37,281 nt of DNA, from NCBI GenBank assembly GCA_947372865.1, contig CANBVJ010000032.1, forward strand, positions 1 to 37,281, given 5' to 3'. A program made the translations under genes and the position numbers. A model generated the notes under the pieces. It saw only the letters and a program-made list of their open reading frames with translations, was not told the DNA's origin and made no database searches. The DNA comes from Comamonadaceae bacterium (lineage in GTDB: Bacteria; Pseudomonadota; Gammaproteobacteria; Burkholderiales; Burkholderiaceae_C). The number at the start of each line of letters is the position of its first letter. Position 1 is the first letter of the stretch. Positions 1 to 10,100 of the stretch are shown here, in pieces.

Positions 1-189
1 GAGAAGCCACGCCACAAGGTGGAGTTCGTGGTCGGTGAGTATGTCCGCGTCAAGGATGGTCCGTTTACCGATTTCAATGGCTCGGTGGAAGACGTCAACT
101 ACGAAAAGAGCAAGGTGCGCGTGTCGGTGACCATTTTCGGTCGCTCCACGCCGGTTGAATTGGAGTTTTCTCAGATCGAGAAGACCTAA
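1..189 (+). CDS. nusG: Transcription termination/antitermination factor NusG, C-terminal part (5' end outside window)
   Basis: The first 62 codons visible are open from base 1 and end in TAA at 187-189. They encode the C-terminal KOW domain of NusG, with the typical stretch [17 protein letters not shown] followed by a short beta-rich end ([13 protein letters not shown]). NusG binds RNA polymerase, and its KOW domain contacts Rho or ribosomal protein S10, linking transcription to termination or translation. The position directly before rplK matches the conserved secE-nusG-rplK order. The N-terminal NGN domain lies outside the window. Confidence 0.95.
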   Translation, partial: EKPRHKVEFVVGEYVRVKDGPFTDFNGSVEDVNYEKSKVRVSVTIFGRSTPVELEFSQIEKT

Positions 190-195
190 GGTTTG

Positions 196-217
196 CTGGC
201 CAGCGATGGCCGGTTTT
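196..217 (+). terminator. Weak hairpin plus T-run after nusG
   Basis: Arms CTGGCC (196-201) and GGCCGG (208-213) can form a 6-bp stem with one G-U pair around a 6-nt loop, followed by TTTT (214-217). It lies 6 bases after the nusG stop and before rplK, so it could be a partial terminator or attenuator separating nusG from the ribosomal-protein genes. The stem is short and the T-run is interrupted, so this is tentative. The rest of the nusG-rplK gap shows no clear promoter to me. Confidence 0.4.
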
Positions 218-327
218 GCATTTGCGTTATCCGACTCGGCGCGAATGAGTTTAAAGAGTCGTTAACCCCGGGGAGCCGAGGTCTGAGTTGTTCAGCACCA
301 AGGCGCTATCACCCGTAAGGAGAAATC

Positions 328-759
328 ATGGCGAAAAAAATCGTCGGTTTTATCAAGCTGCAAGTGCCAGCCGGTAAGGCCAACCCATCCCCCCCCATCG
401 GCCCTGCATTGGGTCAACGTGGTTTGAACATCATGGAGTTCTGCAAGGCGTTCAACGCGCAGACCCAAGGTGTTGAGCCCGGTCTGCCTTTGCCCGTGGT
501 GATCACGGCGTTTGCTGACAAGAGCTTTACCTTCATCATCAAGACGCCGCCTGCGACGGTTTTGATCAAGAAAGCCATCAAACTGGACAAGGGTTCTGCC
601 CGTCCGCACAGCGACAAGGTTGGCAAGATCACGCGCGCTCAGCTCGAAGAAATCGCCAAGACCAAGATGAAAGACATGACTGCAGCCGATCTGGATGCTG
701 CGGTTCGCACCATTGCTGGCTCGGCCCGGTCCATGGGCGTGAATGTGGAGGGCGTGTAA
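328..759 (+). CDS. rplK: 50S ribosomal protein L11
   Basis: The 143-residue product is full length for L11. It begins [20 protein letters not shown] and carries the proline-rich [13 protein letters not shown] segment of the N-terminal domain. The C-terminal 23S rRNA-binding domain ends with [16 protein letters not shown]11 sits at the GTPase-associated centre of the 50S subunit and takes part in factor binding and the stringent response. AAGGAG lies 6 bases before the ATG (316-321), a strong ribosome binding site. The stop codon at 757-759 abuts the rplA ATG directly, so the two are translationally coupled, as in the classical L11 operon where L1 represses both. Confidence 0.98.
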   Translation: MAKKIVGFIKLQVPAGKANPSPPIGPALGQRGLNIMEFCKAFNAQTQGVEPGLPLPVVITAFADKSFTFIIKTPPATVLIKKAIKLDKGSARPHSDKVGKITRAQLEEIAKTKMKDMTAADLDAAVRTIAGSARSMGVNVEGV

Positions 760-1455
760 ATGTCCAAACTGACCAAAAAACAAAAAACCCAACAGGGCAA
801 GATCGTTGCCACCAAGCTGTACCCGTTTGGGGACGCGCTGGCACTGGTCAAAGAATTCGCCAATGCCAAGTTCGACGAGTCGATCGACGTGGCAGTGCAA
901 CTCGGTATTGACGCCAAGAAGTCGGACCAAGTCGTGCGTGGCGCCGTCGTGTTGCCTAACGGCACTGGCAAAACCACCCGCGTTGCGGTGTTCGCCCAAG
1001 GCGCAAAGGCTGACGAAGCCCGCGCCGCTGGTGCTGACATCGTGGGTATGGACGACCTGGCCGCCATGGTTAAGGCCGGTGACATGCCTTTTGACATCGT
1101 GATTGCCGCTCCTGACGCCATGCGCGTTGTGGGTACTTTGGGCCAGATCCTCGGACCACGCGGTTTGATGCCTAACCCCAAGGTTGGTACCGTTACCCCC
1201 GATGTGGCTACTGCCGTGCGCAATGCCAAGGCTGGTCAAGTGCAATACCGTGTTGACAAGGCCGGCATTATCCATTCGACCATTGGCCGCCGTTCGTTCG
1301 ACTCGGACAAGCTGCAAGGCAACTTGGCTGCGCTGATCGAAGCGCTGAACAAGTCCAAGCCTGCTTCGAGCAAGGGTGTGTATTTGCGCAAGGTCGCCGT
1401 GTCGTCCACCATGGGTGTGGGCGTGCGCGTGGACTTGCAAACGATTTCGGGCTAA
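760..1455 (+). CDS. rplA: 50S ribosomal protein L1
   Basis: The 231-residue product is the normal length for L1. Recognisable parts are the N-terminal [10 protein letters not shown], the central [12 protein letters not shown] and [16 protein letters not shown] segments, and the conserved C-terminal [12 protein letters not shown]1 binds 23S rRNA at the mobile stalk near the E site. In other bacteria it also binds its own mRNA leader to repress rplK-rplA translation; I could not confidently identify that site here. The start codon follows the rplK stop with no gap, so L1 is probably translated by coupling. Confidence 0.98.
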   Translation: MSKLTKKQKTQQGKIVATKLYPFGDALALVKEFANAKFDESIDVAVQLGIDAKKSDQVVRGAVVLPNGTGKTTRVAVFAQGAKADEARAAGADIVGMDDLAAMVKAGDMPFDIVIAAPDAMRVVGTLGQILGPRGLMPNPKVGTVTPDVATAVRNAKAGQVQYRVDKAGIIHSTIGRRSFDSDKLQGNLAALIEALNKSKPASSKGVYLRKVAVSSTMGVGVRVDLQTISG

Positions 1456-1696
1456 GCCGGAGATTGTTGAATTTGGGTGCTTCGCAAGAGGTGCCCGATG
1501 TGGTGGGTCTGCGATGCCAATTTGGTGCCGCAGAGCCATCCAAGACCGTTGGTGTGTGGCTTGACTGCACTTAATCAGTGAAAACCAACGCAGATGGCGA
1601 CCCCGCTGCAGACGGATTGATGTCCTTCCACAGTTGGTCGCTGCAATATGGAGCGTGAGTGACGAGAGTTGCAAAGCGCATGTAAAGGAGTAAACC
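1456..1696 (+). promoter_or_regulatory. L10-type ribosomal protein leader before rplJ
   Basis: This 241-base gap holds a folded leader resembling the L10 leader that binds the L10(L12)4 complex to repress rplJ-rplL. GCCATC (1535-1540) can pair with GATGGC (1593-1598), and CGTTGG (1547-1552) with CCAACG (1585-1590). The two helices are separated by an unequal internal loop (six bases against two), as in a kink-turn. An apical hairpin is possible between ACTG (1564-1567) and CAGT (1576-1579), with CACTTAAT in the loop. Position, pairing and the order of elements fit the family. The pairing was worked out by eye. An rplJ promoter may also lie here but I cannot place one. Confidence 0.75.
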
Positions 1697-2224
1697 TTGA
1701 GTCTTAATCGCAGTGAGAAAGAAGCGGTCATATCTGATGTGACCAGCCTCGCCGCTAAAGCTCAAACGCTCGTGATCGCGGAATACCGCGGCATCACGGT
1801 TGCTGACATGACCAAGTTGCGCACTACCGCGCGCAACAGCGGGGTGACGTTGAGTGTGTTGAAAAACACCTTGGCCCGCCGTGCTGTTGCCGGTAGCGGC
1901 TTCGAGGTCGTGTCCGACCAGATGACCGGTCCCTTGATCTATAGCTTTTCTGTCGACGCAGTTGCAGCCGCGAAAGTGGTTGCCGAGTTCGCGAAAACCA
2001 ACGACAAGTTGGTGATTCGTGCCGGTGCGTACGGCGGCAAGGCTCTGGACGCGAACGGCGTGAAGCAATTGGCAAGCATCCCTTCGAAAGAAGTGTTGTT
2101 GGCGCAGTTGTTGGGCTTGATGCAATCCCCCATTTCGCGTACAGCCCGTGTGCTGGCCGCCTTGGCGGAACAGCGTGGCGCGGGCGCAGCAGTTGCTGCA
2201 CCGGCCGAAGCAGAGGCGGCGTAA
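1697..2224 (+). CDS. rplJ: 50S ribosomal protein L10
   Basis: The 175-residue product begins [19 protein letters not shown], and [14 protein letters not shown] and [10 protein letters not shown] segments typical of L10 follow. The C-terminal [21 protein letters not shown] tail is alanine-rich. L10 is the base of the ribosomal stalk and binds L7/L12 dimers. The start is TTG (1697-1699), supported by a strong AAAGGAG (1683-1689) at correct spacing and by the lack of an ATG at the expected N terminus. A weak start codon together with the upstream RNA leader fits tight autogenous control. rplL follows 40 bases later. Confidence 0.97.
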   Translation: MSLNRSEKEAVISDVTSLAAKAQTLVIAEYRGITVADMTKLRTTARNSGVTLSVLKNTLARRAVAGSGFEVVSDQMTGPLIYSFSVDAVAAAKVVAEFAKTNDKLVIRAGAYGGKALDANGVKQLASIPSKEVLLAQLLGLMQSPISRTARVLAALAEQRGAGAAVAAPAEAEAA

Positions 2225-2264
2225 GCCCTTTTGTTGTAGTAACCAATATTGTTAGGAAATAAAA

Positions 2265-2639
2265 ATGGCATTCGATAAAGACGCATTTTTGACCGCGCTC
2301 GACAGCATGACGGTCATGGAACTCAACGACCTGGTGAAAGCCATCGAAGAGAAATTTGGCGTAAGCGCTGCCGCTATGTCGGCACCTGCTGCTGGCGGCG
2401 GTGCTGCTGCTGCCGTGGCTGAAGAGCAGACCGAATTCAACGTCATGTTGACCGAAGTCGGCGCGAACAAGGTCTCGGTGATTAAAGCTGTGCGCGAAAT
2501 CACGGGTCTGGGCTTGAAAGAAGCCAAAGATCTGGTGGACGGCGCTCCTAAGGCGGTCAAAGAAGGCATGGCCAAGGCCGATGCTGAAGCCGCCAAGAAG
2601 AAGCTGGAAGAAGCCGGCGCCAAAGTCGAACTCAAGTAA
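2265..2639 (+). CDS. rplL: 50S ribosomal protein L7/L12
   Basis: The 124-residue product is the stalk protein L7/L12. It has an N-terminal dimerisation and L10-binding helix pair ([20 protein letters not shown]), an alanine/glycine-rich hinge (about residues 38-52), and a C-terminal factor-binding domain with the conserved [16 protein letters not shown] segment. It recruits and activates translational GTPases. AGGAAA lies a few bases before the ATG. The stop codon TAA overlaps the left arm of the large inverted repeat that fills the start of the next gap. Confidence 0.98.
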   Translation: MAFDKDAFLTALDSMTVMELNDLVKAIEEKFGVSAAAMSAPAAGGGAAAAVAEEQTEFNVMLTEVGANKVSVIKAVREITGLGLKEAKDLVDGAPKAVKEGMAKADAEAAKKKLEEAGAKVELK

Positions 2640-2756
2640 TTCGATTTGGGGCTACTGCGCGGGGCCACTTTGCTGCTGCGATGCTCACCGTACCAACGTA
2701 CGGTTGCGCTTCTCACAGCAAACTGACTCCTGCTCGCTACGCCCCAATCTCGAATT
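2638..2756. repeat. Nested inverted repeat (about 119 bp) between rplL and rpoB
   Basis: Three inverted-repeat pairs are nested one inside another. The outer arms are 2638-2652 (AATTCGATTTGGGGC) and 2741-2756 (GCCCCAATCTCGAATT). The middle pair is TTTGCTG (2669-2675) with CAGCAAA (2716-2722). The core is a perfect ACCGTAC (2687-2693) / GTACGGT (2698-2704) with loop CAAC. The transcript should fold into one long, partly open stem. It may be a processing site (for example for RNase III, known in the same gap of E. coli) or a dispersed palindromic element. No second copy was noticed in this window, so its repeat status is unproven. Confidence 0.7.
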
Positions 2757-2760
2757 ACGC

Positions 2761-2785
2761 AAGCTGGTTTTCGGACCAGCTTTTT
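2761..2785 (+). terminator. Intrinsic terminator/attenuator between rplL and rpoB
   Basis: AAGCTGGT (2761-2768) and ACCAGCTT (2775-2782) form a perfect 8-bp stem around loop TTTCGG, and the right arm runs into T residues (2781-2785). This is a rho-independent terminator shape. Because rpoB has no obvious strong promoter of its own downstream, it probably acts as a partial attenuator that lowers RNA polymerase subunit expression relative to the ribosomal proteins, as described for the E. coli rplL-rpoB gap. The attenuator role is inferred. Confidence 0.65.
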
Positions 2786-2986
2786 GTGCTTTCAGAGCGC
2801 ACCTGTAAACCAGCCACTAGGGCCAGGTTTTCAAGTGTCTTCTGACCCCGACTGCAGAAGATGCCTTGGTTCGGGTTGCGTGCAATGCGCAACCGTCCGC
2901 CAATGGTTGGTAGTGGCCAATCACCAAGAAAAGACACACAGTCGCCTAGGACCCCCAGGATTCCTCAGCCTTTGCCCGGAGATCTA
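2786..2986 (+). promoter_or_regulatory. rpoB upstream leader with hairpin
   Basis: This is the remaining part of the 347-base rplL-rpoB gap. It contains one clear hairpin, GGTTGCG (2874-2880) / CGCAACC (2888-2894) with a 7-base loop, and the rpoB ribosome binding site GGAG (2978-2981). I see no convincing -35/-10 pair. The reading frame is open upstream of rpoB back to 2861, but that stretch lacks RpoB-like sequence and is treated as leader. Confidence 0.4.
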
Positions 2987-5900
2987 ATGGCTTATACATA
3001 CACAGAACGCAAGCGAATTCGCAAAAACTTCGGTAACCGCGATAGCGTGCTCGAGATACCTTACTTGCTGCAAATGCAAAAAGACGCGTACATCGCGTTT
3101 TTGCAGGCAGATGTCGCTCCGAAAAAACGCACCCAAGAGGGTTTGCAAGCGGCGTTTGAAGCAGCATTCCCCATCGTTTCGCACAATGGTTTTGTCGAGA
3201 TGAAGTACCTCGAGTACAACCTGGCCAAGCCCGGTTTTGACGTGCGTGAGTGCCAGACCCGTGGTTTGACCTTTGCGTCGGCCGTGCGCGCCAAAGTGCA
3301 ACTGATCATTTATGACCGTGAGTCTTCGACCAGCCAGAACAAGGTGGTCAAGGAAGTCAAAGAGCAAGAAGTCTACATGGGCGAAGTGCCTTTGATGACG
3401 GGCAAAGGCTCTTTCATCATCAACGGCACTGAGCGCGTGATCGTCTCGCAGTTGCACCGCTCACCCGGCGTGTTTTTTGAGCACGACAAGGGCAAAACCC
3501 ACAGTTCGGGCAAGCTGCTGTTTTCGGCACGCATCATCCCGTACCGCGGTTCCTGGCTGGATTTCGAATTCGATCCCAAAGACTTGCTGTACTTCCGTGT
3601 GGACCGCCGCCGCAAGATGCCGGTCACGATTTTGCTCAAGGCCATTGGCCTGAACAACGAATCGATCCTGGCAAACTTCTTTGTCAACGACAACTTCCGC
3701 CTGATGGACAGCGGCGCGCAAATGGAATTTGTGGCCGAGCGCCTGCGTGGTGAAGTCGCCCGCTTTGACCTGACCGACAAGGCCGGCAAAGTGGTGGTGG
3801 CCAAAGACAAGCGCGTTACCGCCCGCCACACCCGCGAACTCGAGCAGTCCGGCACCACGCACATCAGCGTGCCTGAAGACTTCCTGATTGGCCGCGTGGT
3901 TGCGCGCAACATCGTCGAAGCCGACACTGGCGAAATCGTGGCCAAGGCCAACGAAGAGCTGACCGAAGCCTTGCTGAAAAAGCTGCGTTCCTCTGGCATC
4001 AACGAATTGGCTTGTATCTACACCAACGAGTTGGACCAAGGCGCCTACATTTCGCAAACCCTGCGCACCGACGAGACGGTGGACGAGTTTGCTGCCCGCG
4101 TGGCCATCTACCGCATGATGCGCCCCGGCGAGCCGCCAACCGAAGACGCAGTGCAAGCGTTGTTCCAGCGCCTGTTCTACAACCCGGACACCTACGATTT
4201 GTCGCGCGTGGGCCGCATGAAGTTCAACGCCAAAATGGGCCGCGCCGAGTCGACCGGCCCCATGGTGCTGACCAACGAAGACATCCTGTCTGTTGTCAAG
4301 ATCCTGGTGGACTTGCGTAACGGCCGTGGCGATGTGGACGATATTGACCACTTGGGTAACCGCCGCGTGCGTTGCGTGGGCGAGCTGGCCGAGAACCAAT
4401 ACCGCACTGGTTTGGCACGGATCGAGAAAGCCGTCAAAGAGCGTCTGGGCCAGGCCGAGCAAGAGCCGCTCATGCCCCACGACCTGATCAACAGCAAGCC
4501 GATTTCCGCAGCGCTCAAAGAGTTCTTCGGTGCGTCGCAGCTGTCCCAGTTCATGGACCAGACCAACCCCTTGTCCGAGATCACCCACAAGCGCCGTGTT
4601 TCGGCCCTTGGCCCGGGCGGTTTGACGCGTGAGCGTGCCGGCTTTGAAGTGCGTGACGTGCACGTGACCCATTACGGTCGCGTCTGCCCTATTGAGACAC
4701 CCGAAGGCCCCAACATTGGTCTGATCAACTCGCTGGCCTTGTACGCCCGCCTGAACGAGTACGGTTTCATTGAAACCCCGTACCGCCGCGTGGCCAACAG
4801 CAAGGTCACGATGGACATAGACTATTTGTCGGCCATCGAAGAAGGCAAGTACGTGATTGCCCAGGCCAATGCGGCCCTGGACAAAGACGGCTTGCTGACG
4901 GGCGACCTGGTCTCGGCGCGTGAAAAAGGCGAGTCCATCCTGTGCGGCGCCGAGCGCGTGCAGTACATGGACGTGTCGCCCGCACAGATCGTGTCGGTGG
5001 CCGCGTCGCTCGTGCCCTTCTTGGAGCACGATGACGCCAACCGCGCGCTGATGGGCGCCAACATGCAGCGCCAGGCCGTGCCTGTGCTGCGCCCCGAGAA
5101 AGCCTTTGTCGGCACCGGTATCGAGCGCGTGTCTGCGGTTGACTCCGGCACCGTGGTGACCGCCACCCGTGGCGGTATCGTGGACTATGTGGACGCCACC
5201 CGCGTGGTGATTCGCGTGAACGACGCCGAGGCGCAAGCTGGCGAAGTGGGCGTGGACATCTACAACCTGATCAAGTACCAGCGTTCCAACCAAAACACCA
5301 ACATCCACCAGCGCCCCATCGTCAAAAAGGGCGACAAGCTCGATCGTGGCGACGTGATTGCCGACGGTGCATCGACCGACCTGGGCGAACTCGCCCTGGG
5401 CCAGAACATGCTCGTGGCTTTCATGCCGTGGAACGGCTACAACTTCGAAGATTCGATTTTGATCAGCGAGCGCGTGGTCGCAGAAGACCGCTACACCTCG
5501 ATCCACATCGAAGAACTAGTGGTCATGGCGCGTGACACCAAGCTGGGCGCGGAAGAAATCACCCGTGATATTCCCAACCTGAGCGAGCAGCAACTCAACC
5601 GCCTGGACGAGTCCGGCATCATCTACGTGGGCGCCGAAGTCCTGCCCGGCGACACGCTGGTCGGCAAGGTTACACCCAAAGGTGAAACCACGCTCACGCC
5701 AGAAGAGAAGTTGTTGCGCGCCATCTTCGGCGAAAAAGCCAGCGATGTGAAAGACACCTCGCTGCGCGTGGACCAGGGCAGCTCCGGCACCGTCATTGAC
5801 GTGCAGGTGTTCACCCGCGAAGGCATCACCCGCGACAAGCGCGCCCAGCAGATCATTGATGACGAGTTGAAGCGTTTCCGCCTTGACCTGAACGACCAGA

Positions 5901-7099
5901 TCCGCATCGTGGAAGCTGACGCTTTTGACCGTATCGCCAAGCTTCTCGACGGCAAGGCAGCCAATGGCGGCCCGCAAAAGCTGGGCAAAGGCACCAAGAT
6001 CGACCGGGCTTATCTGGACTCGGTGGAGAAATTCCACTGGTTTGACATCCGCCCGGCCGACGACGCAGTGGCTTCGCAACTGGAAAGCATCAAGGCATCG
6101 CTGGAGCAAACCCGCCACAGCTTTGACTTGTCGTTTGAAGAGAAGCGCAAGAAGCTCACCCAGGGTGATGAGTTGCCCGCAGGCGTGCTCAAGATGGTCA
6201 AGGTCTACATTGCGGTCAAGCGCCGCCTGCAGCCTGGTGACAAGATGGCCGGCCGCCACGGTAACAAGGGTGTGGTGTCCAAGATCGTTCCGGTCGAAGA
6301 CATGCCTTACATGGCCGACGGCACACCGTGCGACATCGTGCTCAACCCGCTGGGCGTGCCTTCGCGGATGAACGTCGGGCAGGTGCTCGAAGTGCATCTG
6401 GGCTGGGCCGCCAAGGGCCTGGGCCAGCGCATTGGTGACATGTTGCAGGCTGAGACCAAGATGGCCGAAATGCGCCAATTCATGGAATCGATCTACAACG
6501 GTTCAGGCCGCAAGGAAGACCTCGCCGCCTTGAGCGACGAGCAGATTCTGGAAATGGCTGCCAACCTGCAAGGCGGCGCGACTTTCGCCACGCCCGTGTT
6601 TGATGGCGCGTCTGAGGAAGAAATTCGCGGCATGCTCAAACTCGCTTACCCGGACGATGTTGCCAAGGCCAAGGGCCTGACGGCCGCACGCACCCAGGCC
6701 AACCTGTTTGACGGTCGCAGCGGTGAGGCCTTTGAGCGCCCCACCACCGTGGGCTATATGCACGTCTTGAAGCTCCACCATTTGGTGGACGACAAGATGC
6801 ACGCGCGCTCCACCGGGCCTTACAGCTTGGTGACGCAGCAGCCTTTGGGCGGTAAAGCCCAGTTCGGTGGCCAGCGTTTTGGTGAGATGGAAGTGTGGGC
6901 GCTGGAAGCCTATGGCGCGTCCTACGTCTTGCAAGAGATGCTGACGGTCAAGTCCGATGACGTGCAAGGCCGTACCAAGGTGTACGAGAGCATCGTCAAG
7001 GGCGAGCACTCCATTGAGGCCGGTATGCCGGAATCGTTCAACGTGCTGGTCAAGGAAATCCGTTCCCTGGGCCTGGACATTGAGCTCGAGCGCTCCTGA
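2987..7099 (+). CDS. rpoB: DNA-directed RNA polymerase subunit beta
   Basis: The 1370-residue product is full-length RpoB, starting [16 protein letters not shown] at an ATG preceded by GGAG at 5-base spacing. An in-frame upstream ATG at 2861 would add 42 residues unlike RpoB, so it was not used. The rifampicin-pocket segment ([19 protein letters not shown] onward) carries the usual susceptible-type residues D524, H534 and S539, equivalent to E. coli D516, H526 and S531. The C-terminal part has the conserved [15 protein letters not shown] and [20 protein letters not shown] segments, which contribute to the active site and the clamp with beta'. rpoC follows after 58 bases. It ends with [11 protein letters not shown], typical of proteobacterial RpoB. 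Confidence 0.98.
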   Translation: MAYTYTERKRIRKNFGNRDSVLEIPYLLQMQKDAYIAFLQADVAPKKRTQEGLQAAFEAAFPIVSHNGFVEMKYLEYNLAKPGFDVRECQTRGLTFASAVRAKVQLIIYDRESSTSQNKVVKEVKEQEVYMGEVPLMTGKGSFIINGTERVIVSQLHRSPGVFFEHDKGKTHSSGKLLFSARIIPYRGSWLDFEFDPKDLLYFRVDRRRKMPVTILLKAIGLNNESILANFFVNDNFRLMDSGAQMEFVAERLRGEVARFDLTDKAGKVVVAKDKRVTARHTRELEQSGTTHISVPEDFLIGRVVARNIVEADTGEIVAKANEELTEALLKKLRSSGINELACIYTNELDQGAYISQTLRTDETVDEFAARVAIYRMMRPGEPPTEDAVQALFQRLFYNPDTYDLSRVGRMKFNAKMGRAESTGPMVLTNEDILSVVKILVDLRNGRGDVDDIDHLGNRRVRCVGELAENQYRTGLARIEKAVKERLGQAEQEPLMPHDLINSKPISAALKEFFGASQLSQFMDQTNPLSEITHKRRVSALGPGGLTRERAGFEVRDVHVTHYGRVCPIETPEGPNIGLINSLALYARLNEYGFIETPYRRVANSKVTMDIDYLSAIEEGKYVIAQANAALDKDGLLTGDLVSAREKGESILCGAERVQYMDVSPAQIVSVAASLVPFLEHDDANRALMGANMQRQAVPVLRPEKAFVGTGIERVSAVDSGTVVTATRGGIVDYVDATRVVIRVNDAEAQAGEVGVDIYNLIKYQRSNQNTNIHQRPIVKKGDKLDRGDVIADGASTDLGELALGQNMLVAFMPWNGYNFEDSILISERVVAEDRYTSIHIEELVVMARDTKLGAEEITRDIPNLSEQQLNRLDESGIIYVGAEVLPGDTLVGKVTPKGETTLTPEEKLLRAIFGEKASDVKDTSLRVDQGSSGTVIDVQVFTREGITRDKRAQQIIDDELKRFRLDLNDQIRIVEADAFDRIAKLLDGKAANGGPQKLGKGTKIDRAYLDSVEKFHWFDIRPADDAVASQLESIKASLEQTRHSFDLSFEEKRKKLTQGDELPAGVLKMVKVYIAVKRRLQPGDKMAGRHGNKGVVSKIVPVEDMPYMADGTPCDIVLNPLGVPSRMNVGQVLEVHLGWAAKGLGQRIGDMLQAETKMAEMRQFMESIYNGSGRKEDLAALSDEQILEMAANLQGGATFATPVFDGASEEEIRGMLKLAYPDDVAKAKGLTAARTQANLFDGRSGEAFERPTTVGYMHVLKLHHLVDDKMHARSTGPYSLVTQQPLGGKAQFGGQRFGEMEVWALEAYGASYVLQEMLTVKSDDVQGRTKVYESIVKGEHSIEAGMPESFNVLVKEIRSLGLDIELERS

Positions 7100-7157
7100 G
7101 GTTTTGCGGGGCAGACCGCAGCGCGGCCTGCCCTCAACTGATTAATAAGGAATTTCC

Positions 7158-10100
7158 ATGAAATCATTACTCGACCTGTTTAAGCAGTTCACGCCGGATG
7201 AGCACTTCGATGCCATCAAAATCGGCATGGCCTCGCCCGAGAAAATTCGCTCCTGGTCTTTTGGCGAAGTCAAAAAGCCCGAGACCATCAACTACCGCAC
7301 TTTCAAGCCTGAGCGCGACGGCCTGTTTTGCGCCAAGATCTTCGGGCCTATCAAAGACTACGAATGCCTGTGCGGCAAATACAAGCGCCTCAAGCACCGT
7401 GGTGTGATCTGCGAGAAGTGCGGCGTTGAAGTCACACAGACCAAGGTTCGCCGCGAACGCATGGGCCACATTGATCTGGCCGCGCCTTGCGCCCACATCT
7501 GGTTCCTGAAATCCCTGCCCAGCCGTTTGGGCCTGGTGCTGGACATGACGTTGCGTGACATTGAACGCGTGCTGTACTTTGAAGCCTACGTGGTGACCGA
7601 CCCCGGCATGACGCCGCTGAAGAAATTCAGCATCATGACCGAAGACGATTTCGACGCCAAGTTTAAGGAATACGGCGACGAATTCCAGGCCAAGATGGGC
7701 GCCGAAGGCATCAAGGACTTGCTGCAAAGCATCGACATCGAAGGTTCGATCGAGCGCCTGCGCAACGACCTGACCGGCTCCGAGCTCAAGATCAAGAAGA
7801 ACTCCAAGCGCCTCAAAGTGCTCGAAGCCTTCAAGAAGTCGGGCATCAAGCCCGAGTGGATGGTGCTCGAAGTGCTGCCAGTCTTGCCGCCCGACTTGCG
7901 TCCGCTCGTTCCCCTGGACGGTGGCCGTTTTGCCACCTCCGACCTGAACGATCTGTACCGCCGCGTGATCAACCGCAACAGCCGCCTGCGCCGTTTGCTC
8001 GAACTCAAAGCGCCCGAGATCATTGCGCGCAACGAAAAGCGCATGCTGCAAGAGTCGGTGGATTCCTTGCTCGACAACGGCCGCCGTGGCAAAGCCATGA
8101 CCGGCGCCAACAAGCGCGCGCTCAAGTCGCTGGCCGACATGATCAAAGGCAAGTCGGGTCGTTTCCGCCAGAACTTGCTGGGCAAGCGCGTCGACTACTC
8201 CGGTCGTTCCGTGATCACCGTGGGCCCCACCCTCAAGCTGCACCAGTGCGGATTGCCAAAACTGATGGCCTTGGAATTGTTCAAGCCCTTCATCTTTGCG
8301 CGCCTGGAAGCCATGGGCATCGCCACCACCATCAAGGCGGCCAAGAAGGAAGTCGAATCTGGCACCCCCGTGGTGTGGGACATCCTGGAAGAGGTGATTA
8401 AAGAGCACCCCATCATGCTCAACCGTGCGCCTACGCTGCACCGCTTGGGTATCCAGGCCTTTGAGCCCATCCTGATCGAAGGCAAGGCCATTCAGTTGCA
8501 CCCGCTCGTTTGCTCGGCTTTCAACGCCGACTTCGACGGTGACCAGATGGCCGTCCACGTACCCTTGTCGGTCGAAGCACAAATGGAAGCCCGCACCTTG
8601 ATGCTGGCCTCCAACAACGTGCTCTTCCCTGCCAACGGCGAGCCCTCCATCGTTCCGTCGCAAGACGTGGTGCTGGGTCTGTACTACACGACCCGCGAAC
8701 GCATCAACGGCAAGGGCGAAGGCCTGATCTTCTCCGACACCGGTGAAGTGCAGCGCGCGTTTGACGCGGGCGAAGTCGAACTCAACTCGCGCATCAACGT
8801 GCGCCTGACCGAGTACACCAAAGACAAAGACTCTGGCGAATTCGTGCCCAGCACCAAGCTGTGGGAAACCACGGCCGGTCGCGCGCTTCTGTCCGAGATC
8901 CTGCCCAAGGGCCTGCCTTTTGCCAACCTGAACAAGGCGCTCAAAAAGAAGGAAATCTCCAAGCTCATCAATGTGTCTTTCCGCAAGTGCGGTTTGAAAG
9001 AGACAGTGGTGTTTGCCGACAAGCTGCTGCAAGCGGGTTTCCGTCTGGCAACCAAGGCCGGCATCTCGATCTGTATCGACGACATGTTGGTGCCGTTCGA
9101 GAAGCACGAAATCATTGCCCGCGCCCAAACCGAAGTCAAAGAGATCGAGAAGCAATACGTCTCCGGTCTGGTGACCTCTGGCGAGCGCTACAACAAGGTC
9201 GTGGACATCTGGGGCAAGTCGGGTGACGAAGTGTCCAAGGTGATGATGGCCAAGCTCTCCAAAGAGCAGGTCATTGACCGCCACGGCAATGAAGTGACGC
9301 AAGAGTCCTTCAACTCCATCTACATGATGGCCGACTCTGGCGCGCGTGGTTCTGCGGCCCAGATTCGCCAGGTGGCCGGTATGCGCGGATTGATGGCCAA
9401 GCCTGACGGCTCCATCATCGAGACGCCTATTACCGCCAACTTCCGCGAAGGTCTCAACGTGTTGGAGTACTTCATCTCCACCCACGGCGCGCGTAAAGGT
9501 CTGGCCGACACGGCGCTCAAAACCGCCAACTCGGGTTACCTGACCCGCCGCCTGGTGGACGTGACGCAAGACTTGGTCGTGACCGAGCAAGATTGCGGCA
9601 CCCACAACGGCTACCTGATGCGCGCCATTGTTGAGGGTGGCGAGGTGATCGAGTCCTTGCGTGACCGTATCTTGGGCCGCACCGTGGCCGAAGACGTGTT
9701 GCACCCCGAAACCCGCGCGGTGGTGGCCCCGGCCGGCACCATGCTGGACGAAGACAAGATCGAAGAGCTCGAAACCCACGGCGTGGACGAAGTCAAGGTG
9801 CGTACCGCCCTGACCTGCGAAACCCGCTTTGGCATTTGCGCCAAATGCTACGGACGCGACTTGGGCCGTGGCGGCCTGATCAACCACGGCGAAGCCGTCG
9901 GTGTGATCGCCGCCCAGTCGATTGGCGAGCCCGGCACGCAGCTGACCATGCGGACCTTCCACATCGGTGGCGCCGCATCGCGCGCCGCCATTGCCTCCAG
10001 CGTGGAAGCCAAGTCCAGCGGCAATATTGGCTTTAACGCCACCATGCGCTACGTGACCAACAGCAAGTCTGAGTTGGTGGTGATTTCCCGCTCTGGCGAA

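Noticed and set aside
292-2125. Minus-strand open frames opposite rplK, rplA and rplJ
   Set aside because: They span clear ribosomal protein genes and intergenic leaders and have no family features.
2861-2986. Upstream in-frame extension of rpoB (42 codons)
   Set aside because: The residues do not resemble RpoB, and GGAG at 2978-2981 fits the ATG at 2987.
3461-6478. Long minus-strand open frames opposite rpoB
   Set aside because: Same codon-bias shadow; no recognisable protein and rpoB occupies the plus strand.
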